Assembly: GCA_938045435.1 (NCBI GenBank)
Contig: CALIBA010000260.1
Span: forward strand, 1 to 18,077
DNA length: 18,077 bases
Source: an uncultured Selenomonas sp.
GTDB lineage: Bacteria; Bacillota; Negativicutes; Selenomonadales; Selenomonadaceae
Direction: 5' to 3'
In this document: piece by piece, positions 1 to 7,377 of the stretch
Layout of the letters: each line of letters opens with the position of its first letter
How positions within the stretch are numbered: the stretch's first letter is position 1
Position numbers and translations under genes: made by a program
Notes under the pieces: generated by a model
The model's database searches: none
Told to the model about the DNA's origin: nothing
What the model saw: only the letters and a program-made list of their open reading frames with translations

Positions 1-97
1 TTTCGGGAGGGATGTACGGAACCTATATCAAAGTACACAGGATGAAATTTGTTTCACGAGAATGCCGGATGAGGAGACGTGTCCAACCGATCAAAGT

Positions 98-130
98 GCT
101 CCTGCCTCCGTTTCGGCGGGGGAGGGGAGC
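98..130. other. GC-rich hairpin downstream of the broken RpiR gene
   Basis: The arms GCTCC (98-102) plus CCTCC (105-109) pair with GGAGG (121-125) plus GGAGC (126-130), with a 2-nt TG bulge on the left arm. It lies about 54 nt beyond the stop of the minus-strand RpiR gene and could be part of its 3' end. Neither side carries a T-run, so I do not call it a terminator. No supported gene or recognisable riboswitch is visible in positions 1-183; the window edge may cut an element here. Confidence 0.35.
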
Positions 131-183
131 CGTGCGCAGCATGGTGGAAGGAGTATCGGTGACATATTGCCGCAGACAGAACG

Positions 184-951
184 TTATTTGTCGCGTTCCT
201 GTACATACAGCCGATAGTTCACATACCAGATCTCGAGCAAAAGAAAGTAGGCGAGCATAGATTTAAAATGCAGACGCGCGTTGTTCTCGGGCAGCGCGAA
301 CTCTGCCGGCATGACGTAGAGGTTCTCTGTCGAGCAGCAGGCGAGCCTGTTGTGCCGCATCTCCGTGATGGAGAGGATGGGGACGCCCTTTAGACTAAGC
401 TGCTCTGAGAACTCCACCACGCGCTCGGATTCTCTCGAGAGTGAGATGAAGATAAAGAGATCGTCCGCCCCTGCCGACTGATAGACAGAGTAGAACTACT
501 CGCGTCCCGCAATCTCATAGATGAAGATATTGTCGTAGACAAAGAGACGTTTCATCTCCTGCATGACATTCGTCTGCACATAGCCGGAGGCATATGCAAA
601 GATGCGGTGCGCCTCATGGATGAGACGGCTCGCGCGCGTATAGTTGCGGCCCATCAGCTCACGCCATGTCTGGTCATAAAAACCGCTGAGTGCGCTGCGC
701 ACATCGGACTGCGGCGCTGCCGGATGCGCGGCCTCCATCTTGAGTACCGCCTTCATCTCGCCGAACCCATCAAAGCCAAGCTTTTGTGCAAAACGTACAA
801 TGGAGGCACTTGAGACGGCGCACATGCGTGCAAGCTCGTGAATGGAGCAGCGGCTCGCTGTCGTGCGATGGCTCTCGATGTAACGCCAGATGCACATGTC
901 CGTATCACTAAGTTCCCGCAAATGAGTATTGATTCGTTCTGTAAGCAGCAT
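184..951 (-). pseudogene. RpiR/MurR-family transcriptional regulator, interrupted by in-frame TAG
   Basis: RpiR proteins join an N-terminal helix-turn-helix to a C-terminal SIS (sugar isomerase) domain that senses phosphosugars. From ATG 951 the first half carries the family HTH (around residues 30-60, with SSASIVRFAQKLGFDGFGE). The frame then hits TAG at 498-496 (codon 152). The same frame stays open to TAA at 186-184 and encodes a good SIS core: DDLFIFISLSRESERVVEF, then a GVPILSIT strand. The restored product would be about 254 residues, slightly short of the usual 280. The start is ATG 951 because AAGGAG lies 6 nt upstream; ATG 972 has no ribosome binding site. A single change from CAG or GAG to TAG explains the break. 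A sequencing error is possible, and a truncated DNA-binding protein could still be made. Confidence 0.8.
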
Positions 952-990
952 GGCCGACTCCTTCCTGTTCATTTCACACAGGCCTCTATG

Positions 991-1043
991 ATACGATAAA
1001 AATTATATCATATGGCTCCGCATTTTGCGCTTTTTTATCGTAT
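991..1043. promoter_or_regulatory. Perfect 12-bp inverted repeat, candidate RpiR operator
   Basis: ATACGATAAAAA (991-1002) is matched exactly by its reverse complement TTTTTATCGTAT (1032-1043), with 29 bp between. The arms flank the RpiR promoter: one covers its start region, the other lies upstream of its -35 region. The arms are 41 bp apart start to start, close to four helical turns. The second arm ends 9 bp before the -35 of the divergent HAD operon. RpiR regulators commonly bind inverted repeats next to their own gene, so autoregulation and control of the divergent operon are reasonable inferences. Confidence 0.5.
1002..1010 (-). promoter_or_regulatory. Extended -10 promoter of the RpiR gene
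   Basis: On the minus strand TGA-TATAAT reads from 1010 to 1002, a perfect -10 with the TG extension. No good -35 lies 17 nt upstream. Transcription would start near 995, giving a leader of about 44 nt to ATG 951. The -10 abuts and overlaps by one base the left arm of the 991-1043 inverted repeat, which fits repression by a bound regulator. Confidence 0.55.
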
Positions 1044-1052
1044 GCCTTTTCA

Positions 1053-1081
1053 TTGCGTGGGAAATCATTCTCTGTTATAAT
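1053..1081 (+). promoter_or_regulatory. Promoter of the HAD-PHP-metA operon
   Basis: TTGCGT (1053-1058), a 17-bp spacer and TATAAT (1076-1081), with a TGT extension just before the -10. The transcript would start near 1088, leaving a leader of about 28 nt. The same TTGCGT-17-TATAAT arrangement recurs at 12912-12940. Confidence 0.7.
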
Positions 1082-1115
1082 GTCCTCAATATTATGAGGG
1101 AGAGGGGATGATGGG

Positions 1116-1940
1116 ATGATTCGACTGATCTTTTCGGATATGGATGGGACGCTGCTGGATGAAAACGGGGCGCTGCCCGCGGGATTCGGGACGATGTACG
1201 AGACGTTCAGCGATGTATATCTTCGGCTGCGGGAGCGCGGGATTCTCTTTGCCCCCGCCTCGGGGCGCCAATATGCGTCGCTTCTTCATACATTTGCACC
1301 GTGGCAGGAGGAGATGATCTTTCTTGCGGAGAATGGTACGCTTGTGATGGAGCGCGGTGCGGAGATTTTTTCGTGTGCGGTGGAGGAACCGCTTGCGCTC
1401 GATGTGATGCGGACGGGAGAAAATCTCGCGGGCGTGCGCTCTGTGCTCTGCGGGAAGAAGCGTGGTTATTTCCATGCGGATGACGATGCGCCGGAGTTTC
1501 GTGCAGAGCTTGCCAAATATGTCACGCATACGACAGTTGTGGAGGATTTTGCCGCCGTGGATGATGTGCCGATTAAGATGTCGTTTTGTGATTTTTCCGG
1601 CAATGCAGAGCACTCGATTCTCCCCTTTATGCAGCAGTATGCGGATCGCTTACAGGTCACACTCTCTAGTACGGAGTGGGTTGATCTCTATAGTCAAGGG
1701 GTAAACAAAGGCATTGCTGCGGCGAAGGTACAGGAACGGCTGGGGATCGCGCCCGAGGAGTGCGTGGCGTTCGGTGATTATCAGAATGATCTTGAGCTGA
1801 TGGATGCCGTCATGTACAGCTTTGCAATGGAGAACGCACTGCCGGAGGTAAAGGCGCGTGCGCGTTATATGGCACCGAGCAATCGGGCACACGGCGTGAT
1901 GCAGATCTGTGAGCAGATCCTTGCAGGCGCATTTGATTGA
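1116..1940 (+). CDS. Cof-type HAD-superfamily hydrolase (sugar-phosphate/flavin-type phosphatase)
   Basis: This 274-residue protein has all four HAD motifs: DMDGT with nucleophile Asp8 and acid/base Asp10, motif II around Ser49 (APASGRQ), Lys198 (GVNKGIAA), and FGDYQNDLELM with Asp221 and Asp225 for Mg2+. The long insert between motifs II and III is the C2-type cap of the Cof/YidA group. Members dephosphorylate small cytoplasmic phosphometabolites such as sugar phosphates, pyridoxal phosphate or FMN; the substrate cannot be read from sequence. The start at ATG 1116 follows a purine-rich GAGGGAGAGGGG. It is the first gene of a probable operon, with the PHP phosphatase 9 nt downstream. The neighbouring RpiR gene, a sugar-phosphate sensor family, suggests but does not prove a sugar-phosphate substrate. 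Confidence 0.88.
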   Translation: MIRLIFSDMDGTLLDENGALPAGFGTMYETFSDVYLRLRERGILFAPASGRQYASLLHTFAPWQEEMIFLAENGTLVMERGAEIFSCAVEEPLALDVMRTGENLAGVRSVLCGKKRGYFHADDDAPEFRAELAKYVTHTTVVEDFAAVDDVPIKMSFCDFSGNAEHSILPFMQQYADRLQVTLSSTEWVDLYSQGVNKGIAAAKVQERLGIAPEECVAFGDYQNDLELMDAVMYSFAMENALPEVKARARYMAPSNRAHGVMQICEQILAGAFD

Positions 1941-1949
1941 GGTGTGGCG

Positions 1950-2801
1950 ATGCGTTTTGATTATCATATGCACCTAGAGTATGGATCATACGACGCGGAT
2001 TATGCGGAGGGGTTCTTTCGTACTGCGGCGGAATGCGGCATAGATGAGATCGGGTTTTCGGAACATGCACATACGTTCCCAGAGTTTGAGCAGCTTTACT
2101 ATGATGATTTAATTCTCGATGATAGTTTTGTTGGAGCATTTCAGCGGAAATGGCTAAAGAATAATAAGTTTAAGTATACGCTCGATGAATATTTTTCCTT
2201 CATCGAACAACTGAGAAAAAAGCATAAGGTGTACGCGGGAATTGAAGTCTGCAATTTTCAGAATCAAGAGGCGGTCAAGAAGATTTTGCGCGCCTATCCA
2301 TTTGACTATGTGATCGGATCTGTGCACTTTCTGCATGGGTGGGCATATGATACTGCTGCCATCAAGGATGAGTGGGAGCGTCAGAGCCTTAGGGATATTT
2401 ATGAATGGTACACGGAGGAAGCGGAAAAGCTCGCGTATGCGGGGCTTTATGATGCGCTCGGTCATCCGTTCAATATTCGCCTTTACCGCTATTTCCCATC
2501 GTTCGATGCAGTGCCGTATCTGGAACGCGTGGCGCACGCGATGGAACGGGCGAACATGATTGTGGATCTCAATACGGGCACATATTACCGTTATCCTGTG
2601 GAGGAGTTCTCACCGTATCCGGACTTCATGCGTGCAGCGTATGCGCATGGGCTGCCCGTCATCATCACTTCGGATGCACATACGCCGGAGGACTGCGGGC
2701 GCTATCATGAGGAGGCGGCAGCATATGCCGGATCTTTTGGATACCAGGAGCAAATTCGCTTTACGGGGCGGCGTGGGCGGACGCTTGTGCCGCTTTTATA
2801 G
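1950..2801 (+). CDS. PHP-domain histidinol-phosphatase family protein
   Basis: The 283-residue product has the polymerase-and-histidinol-phosphatase (PHP) metal site: DYHMH (His6, His8), a FSEHAH motif near 37-42, GIEVCNF, GSVHFLHG, DALGHPFN, and the C-terminal SDAHTPEDCG. These residues bind a trinuclear metal cluster. The best-known relatives (HisJ/HisK) hydrolyse L-histidinol phosphate in histidine biosynthesis. No other his gene is visible here, so another phosphoester substrate is possible. I chose ATG 1950, preceded by GAGGTG at 1939-1944, over the in-frame GTG at 1944. The gene starts 9 nt after the HAD phosphatase stop, so the two phosphatases are probably co-transcribed and translationally linked. 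Confidence 0.82.
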   Translation: MRFDYHMHLEYGSYDADYAEGFFRTAAECGIDEIGFSEHAHTFPEFEQLYYDDLILDDSFVGAFQRKWLKNNKFKYTLDEYFSFIEQLRKKHKVYAGIEVCNFQNQEAVKKILRAYPFDYVIGSVHFLHGWAYDTAAIKDEWERQSLRDIYEWYTEEAEKLAYAGLYDALGHPFNIRLYRYFPSFDAVPYLERVAHAMERANMIVDLNTGTYYRYPVEEFSPYPDFMRAAYAHGLPVIITSDAHTPEDCGRYHEEAAAYAGSFGYQEQIRFTGRRGRTLVPLL

Positions 2802-2839
2802 AGAGTATTGATGTAGGGTATGAAGAGGGGTGTTATGAA

Positions 2840-3724
2840 ATGAGGGAAAGATATGGGGCGGCACTCTTTGCCGCACTGGTGTTTGTCCTGCTGCTCTCCC
2901 CCGCAACATTTGCGGCAGAAGATGGGACATGGACATGGCTGAGTTCAAATGACAAATATTCAAAGTTCTTCTCTCCTTCCTCTGTGCGCGTGACATATCG
3001 TTTGGCGGCACCAGGCAAGGGGAAATCGGCTGCAACGGAGATGGAGGCCGACATTAAAACCACGTTCAGCTACGCCGGGGCACAGGAGACGATACGGAAT
3101 TACAAAATCGAGCATGTCATCCAAGACCCCGCACAGCTTTCCTATGCCATCGCGCATGTGCGCGTTTCGCCGCAGAACCGTACGCTCCAATATCTGAGCG
3201 AGACGTTTTACGATGCCGCAGGGCATGTGCTCTGGTCGAAGGGAAAGGGCAAGGAAAAGGAGATGAACTCTCAGCAGTTTGATGAGGAGTTCTACGCTGC
3301 GATTGTCGATATTGAGTTCCGACAGGGGGAGCTGAACCGCCTGCGCGCCGATGATCGTTGGATCATACTCTGGTCGGATGAGAGTTCTGTCGGCATCAAG
3401 ACGCAGGTGTCTGCCGATACATCGACGATGCGCCGGATGCGGGACAATCTTATTTTTTGGGCGTGGACTGAGGTGCGTGATGCGAGCGGCGATGTCATTG
3501 AAATCAAATTCGATAAACGTGCAGTGAATCTGCCGCAGGGAACGCAGCGCCTCATCACAGGGCGCTACTGGTCACCGAAATCCGGCTGGCAGACGTTTGA
3601 CGATGGGGACGAGGGAGCCTATCGCATGATTGGCCGCGGCACACCGGAGGAGAGAGGGCTCGTGCGTCTGCGCGCCTTTGCCAAGGGGTACAGTACATGG
3701 GTGAACCGCTACCAAGTCGAGTAG
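2840..3724 (+). CDS. Exported protein of unknown function
   Basis: The first 26 residues are a clear Sec signal peptide: MRERYG, a hydrophobic run AALFAALVFVLLLS, and a cleavage-like TFAAED. The mature part of about 270 residues has no transmembrane segment and no catalytic motif I recognise. It seems to contain two beta-rich modules: one opening with TWTWLSSNDKYSKFF, and a second opening with DDRWIILWSDESSVGI. This could be an internal duplication of the kind seen in small cell-surface/adhesin-like proteins of Negativicutes, but that is inference. AGAGGGG lies 9 nt before ATG 2840. It sits 38 nt after the PHP gene and 42 nt before metA, so it is probably in that operon. Confidence 0.72.
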   Translation: MRERYGAALFAALVFVLLLSPATFAAEDGTWTWLSSNDKYSKFFSPSSVRVTYRLAAPGKGKSAATEMEADIKTTFSYAGAQETIRNYKIEHVIQDPAQLSYAIAHVRVSPQNRTLQYLSETFYDAAGHVLWSKGKGKEKEMNSQQFDEEFYAAIVDIEFRQGELNRLRADDRWIILWSDESSVGIKTQVSADTSTMRRMRDNLIFWAWTEVRDASGDVIEIKFDKRAVNLPQGTQRLITGRYWSPKSGWQTFDDGDEGAYRMIGRGTPEERGLVRLRAFAKGYSTWVNRYQVE

Positions 3725-3766
3725 CAATGCGCCGGAGGAAGAACCAGAAAGAGGATCGAGAGCGTA

Positions 3767-4696
3767 ATGCCGATTAAGATACCAAATCATTTGCCCGCCA
3801 CCAATGTGCTTGAGGGAGAGAATATCTTCGTCATGAACGCTGCGCGGGCGTACAGTCAGGACATCCGTCCGCTGCAGATCCTCATTCTGAATCTGATGCC
3901 GATCAAGGATGTGACGGAGACGCAGCTGCTGCGGCTCCTTGGTAATACGGCGCTGCAGGTTGAGGTGGACTTTATCTATACGGAGTCCTATATTCCGGCG
4001 CATACAACACGTGACTATCTCACGGAGTTTTATGGTACCTTTGCGGAGGTGCGTCACAAGAAATATGACGGCTTCATCATTACGGGGGCGCCCATTGAGC
4101 ATCTTGCCTTTGAGCGTGTCGCCTATTGGGATGAGCTTGCCGAAATCATGCAGTGGAGCAAGAAGCACGCCTACTCTACGTTCCATATCTGTTGGGGGGC
4201 GCAGGCAGGGCTTTACTATCATTATGGCATTCCAAAATACTGGCTGGACAAAAAGATCTTCGGGGTCTACGAGCACCGCCTCTGCGTGCAGCATGAGAGC
4301 CTCCTGCGCGGGTTTGATGATGTGTTCTATGTTCCGCATTCGCGGCATACGGAGACGCGGCGCGCTGATATTGAACGCGTGCCGGAGCTGACTGTTCTCT
4401 CCGAGGGGGCGGCAGGGGTCTATATTATCGCCAATCTGAGGCGACGCCAGTTTTTTATTACAGGGCACGCAGAGTATGACCCCCTCACGCTTAAGGCGGA
4501 GTATGACCGCGATTTTGCTGCCGGGATGAATCCTGACATTCCCATCAATTATTATCCGAATGATGATCCGCGCCAGATGCCGGTTGTGCATTGGCGCAGC
4601 GTGGCGCATTTACTCTTTGCGAACTGGCTGAATTACTACGTCTATCAGGGCACACCGTACGAGCTGGATAGTCTTGATAACAATGTGGATGAGTAA
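3767..4696 (+). CDS. metA: Homoserine O-acyltransferase MetA (predicted acetyl-CoA specific)
   Basis: MetA acylates the hydroxyl of L-homoserine, the first committed step of methionine synthesis. The 309-residue protein is full length. It carries the catalytic triad at the standard numbering: Cys142 in FHICWGAQAGLYYHYGI, and His234 and Glu236 in ITGHAEYDPL. Residue 111 is Glu (TGAPIEH). In MetA enzymes Glu at this position is known to favour acetyl-CoA, whereas Gly as in E. coli favours succinyl-CoA, so this is probably a homoserine O-acetyltransferase despite being commonly annotated as succinyltransferase. AGAGGATCGAGAG precedes ATG 3767. No SAM or T-box leader fits in the 42-nt gap upstream, so expression likely follows the 1053 promoter or one inside the operon. 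Confidence 0.95.
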   Translation: MPIKIPNHLPATNVLEGENIFVMNAARAYSQDIRPLQILILNLMPIKDVTETQLLRLLGNTALQVEVDFIYTESYIPAHTTRDYLTEFYGTFAEVRHKKYDGFIITGAPIEHLAFERVAYWDELAEIMQWSKKHAYSTFHICWGAQAGLYYHYGIPKYWLDKKIFGVYEHRLCVQHESLLRGFDDVFYVPHSRHTETRRADIERVPELTVLSEGAAGVYIIANLRRRQFFITGHAEYDPLTLKAEYDRDFAAGMNPDIPINYYPNDDPRQMPVVHWRSVAHLLFANWLNYYVYQGTPYELDSLDNNVDE

Positions 4697-4736
4697 ACCA
4701 TGTGAACGGTGTTCATGTTCAGTAAAAATTCAGTTT

Positions 4737-4767
4737 TTGCGCATACCATAAGGAGCATCGATAAAAT
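4737..4767 (+). promoter_or_regulatory. Possible promoter for the exported-protein/NlpC pair
   Basis: TTGCGC (4737-4742) and TAAAAT (4762-4767) are separated by 19 bp, longer than optimal. The metA-4792 gap (4697-4791) also holds a small TGAAC-GGT-GTTCA palindrome (4703-4715) and two TTCAGT copies. No convincing terminator follows metA. Confidence 0.3.
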
Positions 4768-4791
4768 AGATTTTGGATGGGAGCGATTTGT

Positions 4792-5442
4792 GTGCAGAAA
4801 CGATGGGGGGCGGCGCTCGCCGCATGTACCGTATTGCTGATGGGAATGCGTCCTGCGGCAGCGGAGGAGATCCCCAAGCATATTTATGAGTGGGTGCAGT
4901 CTACGGCGCGGCAGAGCTATTATTTCAACAAGGAGCAGATGCAGTATGCCTCAGATGCGCATGGCTATATCGACCTTACGAAACTGATTGTGCCGACGCT
5001 GCGCATCTATGACAATATCCAGATTCAGGATGTTGTGTCAAAGCGCCGTTGGCGGATGCTTCCGATGGATGGGTATAACGATCTGGAGGGGTCTGCGGAG
5101 TATCTCATGATTGACCTGCATACAGGCAGGGTCAACGTTACTGCCCATGAGGATCTCGACAGTATGTGGGGGACGCTCTCGCGCGAGGAGAATACCAAGC
5201 AGATCGATCTCAGGACGCTGTCAGAGCATGATGTGGAGAAAAAGTTCTATGATGCGATTATCAATTATGCACAGGCGCATCAGGAGGAGCTGATCCACCG
5301 TTCACGCGGTATTCTGAGCGAGCGTGACCGTGCTGCGCTCAGCGCCGCACAGAAGGCACAGATACAGCTTGAACAAAAGCAAAAGAAGAAAAAGGAGAAA
5401 AAAGAGAAAAAGCAGAAATATAAGGATCAGCAAAGCGCATGA
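4792..5442 (+). CDS. Exported protein of unknown function with Lys/Gln-rich coiled-coil tail
   Basis: A 216-residue protein with a short signal peptide (QKRWGAALAACTVLLMG, cleavage near RPAAAEE). The mature region begins with IYEWVQSTARQSYYFNKEQM, followed by a GYIDLTKLIV segment. It ends in about 30 residues almost wholly Lys, Glu and Gln (QLEQKQKKKKEKKEKKQKYK). I do not recognise the family. The style resembles the exported protein at 2840-3724, including a FYDAI/FYAAI segment, so they may be distantly related. I prefer GTG 4792, with TGGGAG 8 nt upstream, over the in-frame ATG 4777, which has no usable ribosome binding site. Its stop overlaps the next start as ATGA, so it is translationally coupled to the NlpC/P60 protein. 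The basic tail might bind an anionic cell-wall polymer; that is speculation. Confidence 0.7.
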   Translation: MQKRWGAALAACTVLLMGMRPAAAEEIPKHIYEWVQSTARQSYYFNKEQMQYASDAHGYIDLTKLIVPTLRIYDNIQIQDVVSKRRWRMLPMDGYNDLEGSAEYLMIDLHTGRVNVTAHEDLDSMWGTLSREENTKQIDLRTLSEHDVEKKFYDAIINYAQAHQEELIHRSRGILSERDRAALSAAQKAQIQLEQKQKKKKEKKEKKQKYKDQQSA

Positions 5443-6746
5443 GCGTACAAAAGAAAATCTTGTGTGTGGTGGCGGCGCTGTTCCTTTCAGTCGGGGCCGC
5501 TTCCCCTGCGGATGCACAGATGCCTGTGCGCAGTGCGGCGGCAACGGCTGCGTTCTGGATGCGGCCGGAGGGAGATGCAGTGCTTCTCAGTGAGACAGAG
5601 ATTGCAGAGCTGAACAGGACGCTGCGTCTGCGTGAGCCATCACTGCATGACATTGCAGGGGCTCCACCGCTGCTTTCAGGTGCGGAGGTGCGCGTACGCA
5701 TTGAGGCAGCAGCACAGGATCTTAGCGCGCCGGAGCGGCCGCATCTTTATGATGCGGAGCTGCCGCTCACAGAACAGACATGGGCATATGTGCGCGAAAA
5801 TCGTGCCATTGATGCCATTCCGGAGACGGTGACGGTGCGCCATGCAGTGGCTCTTAACCGTACAAGTGTGCGGCTTCTTCCGTCCCGCGCCGGGTGGTAT
5901 TCTTCTGTTGGTGACGTGAATTATGACCAATTGCAGGGGACGGTTCTCGACCCTGGTGAAGCCGTTCTCGTACTGCACGAGACAACAGATGGTGCCTTTG
6001 CCTTTATTGCGTCACGTGATTACGACGGTTGGGTTGATCGGCAAAGTCTTGCCGATGCCGATGAGGCGACGTGGCGCATCTTTGCAGATCCACGGGATTT
6101 CTTTACGGTAACGGCATCACGGCTGCCGATTCTAGACGGCAGCCGTATGCTTATCTATCAGCTTGGCGCAAAGATCCCAGGGCGGCGGCAGGAGGACGGC
6201 ACGCTTCTTTTGTCGCTTCCGGCACGGGATGCGGCGGGGAATTGCAGTGTACACGAGATGCGCATACATGAGGATGGGTCGCTCGTACCGGGGCGGCTGC
6301 CGCTGACCGCAAACAATCTCATGCGCCTTGCTTTTACGCCGCTTTACACAGAGTATGGATGGGGCGGGCAGAACGAGGGAATGGACTGTTCGTCCTATGT
6401 CCAGAACATCTATCGGGCGATGGGGGTGGAGCTGCCGCGGGATGCTGACGCACAGGAACGTGCCTGTACACTGCTTCCCCTGACTGGGCTTGATACGGCG
6501 CAGCGCCGTGCACGCGTAACAGCGGCGCTGCCTGGGGCACTGCTCTTTCGCCCCGGGCACGTGATGCTCTATTTGGGACAGGATAATATGGGTACCCCCC
6601 TTGTCATTCATGCGATTAGCAGTTATTATGAAGGTGGCGTGAAGCGCAGCATCCGGCAGGTCGTCGTATCAGATCTGACATTTTTGAATGCCGCCGGCCT
6701 TGCAGCGCTTGATACCTTGACGCAGATCGGGCATATCGTTCCCTAG
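5439..6746 (+). CDS. Exported NlpC/P60 (C40) peptidase with SH3-like domains
   Basis: A 435-residue protein with a signal peptide (residues 1-27, ending SPADAQ). The middle part, around 130-280, has SH3b-like features: VRLLPSRAGWYSS, GEAVLVLHETTDGAFAFIASRDYDGWV. The C-terminal NlpC/P60 domain holds the catalytic residues: Cys317 in GMDCSSYVQN, His374 in RPGHVMLYLG and a third polar residue His391 in LVIHAIS. This architecture matches YkfC-like gamma-D-glutamyl-diamino acid endopeptidases, which cut stem peptides of peptidoglycan or recycled muropeptides. It would act in the periplasm of a diderm host. The start ATG overlaps the previous stop (ATGA), so the two exported proteins are probably made in step. 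There is no visible inactivating change. Confidence 0.88.
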   Translation: MSVQKKILCVVAALFLSVGAASPADAQMPVRSAAATAAFWMRPEGDAVLLSETEIAELNRTLRLREPSLHDIAGAPPLLSGAEVRVRIEAAAQDLSAPERPHLYDAELPLTEQTWAYVRENRAIDAIPETVTVRHAVALNRTSVRLLPSRAGWYSSVGDVNYDQLQGTVLDPGEAVLVLHETTDGAFAFIASRDYDGWVDRQSLADADEATWRIFADPRDFFTVTASRLPILDGSRMLIYQLGAKIPGRRQEDGTLLLSLPARDAAGNCSVHEMRIHEDGSLVPGRLPLTANNLMRLAFTPLYTEYGWGGQNEGMDCSSYVQNIYRAMGVELPRDADAQERACTLLPLTGLDTAQRRARVTAALPGALLFRPGHVMLYLGQDNMGTPLVIHAISSYYEGGVKRSIRQVVVSDLTFLNAAGLAALDTLTQIGHIVP

Positions 6747-6820
6747 GGTACTTTGATTTGCGTGCATGGCTAGGCTGTTGCCGTCCCATTGGATGGTACA
6801 GTATGGATTTGGAGGCAGAT

Positions 6821-7351
6821 ATGGGACTTTTCGATGGATTTAAGGAAGATGCGGCAGAACATACGGATTTTCGTGCGGCGCTCAAAGCACAGTTGGATGA
6901 ATATGAACTGAACTATGAGGAGCGCGAGGAAACAGAGGAGGACGGGAGCAAAGAGTTTTTCTTTTACATGCGGAATGAACTCGACAATGATGAGACAGTA
7001 TCTGTCGTCATTGACATCCAGATGTATGATATGGATGATGGTACGCTGAAGATCAAGCTCTATGATATTGCCTATCTCGACAGTGATGGGGATCGGTCAG
7101 CGGTGCTCTCAAAGATCAACGAATGGAACGATCAGTATCGCTATGCAAAATTCTTCTTGGACAGGGATCAGGATGTTGTGCTCGATATTGATTTCCCGCT
7201 GGATCTCCACAAGGGAAAGTTTCAGCCCAAGAATGTGATGGCGATGGTGGCGGTCGGTATGAATATTGTCGAGGGTGTTTTCGATGAACTGATGGAGCTT
7301 TGCACCAGAGGACACAGCCCCCGCCCCGGTGAAGACAATAAAGAAAACTAA
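6821..7351 (+). CDS. YbjN-domain-like protein, first tandem copy
   Basis: A 176-residue acidic, cytoplasmic protein (no signal or membrane segment). The segment INEWNDQYRYAKFFLDRD followed by a VVLDIDFPLD strand is typical of the YbjN / type III secretion chaperone-like fold, in which a pair of strands follows a helix. Molecular function is unknown in this family. ATG 6821 is chosen because GGAGG lies 5 nt upstream; the reading frame is open back to about 6758 but has no ribosome binding site there. It is followed 26 nt later by a paralogue with the same MGLFDGF start. Compared with that copy it has a 14-residue tail (RGHSPRPGEDNKEN). Confidence 0.78.
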   Translation: MGLFDGFKEDAAEHTDFRAALKAQLDEYELNYEEREETEEDGSKEFFFYMRNELDNDETVSVVIDIQMYDMDDGTLKIKLYDIAYLDSDGDRSAVLSKINEWNDQYRYAKFFLDRDQDVVLDIDFPLDLHKGKFQPKNVMAMVAVGMNIVEGVFDELMELCTRGHSPRPGEDNKEN

Positions 7352-7377
7352 GCAAGCAGATGGAGGAACGAAGTTAG

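Noticed and set aside
1..183. Possible riboswitch (hairpin plus GAGGAGACGTGTCC-like text)
   Set aside because: I could not match cobalamin, molybdenum-cofactor, TPP or c-di-GMP consensus elements, and no gene starts downstream on the plus strand.
12..260. Plus-strand 82-residue reading frame at the window start
   Set aside because: It runs into the 3' end of the RpiR gene, has an Arg-rich shadow-like composition and no family likeness, although GGGAGG lies nearby.
3572..4609. 345-residue minus-strand frame opposite metA
   Set aside because: It is antisense to a full-length MetA with an intact catalytic triad, and lacks a ribosome binding site or recognisable domain.
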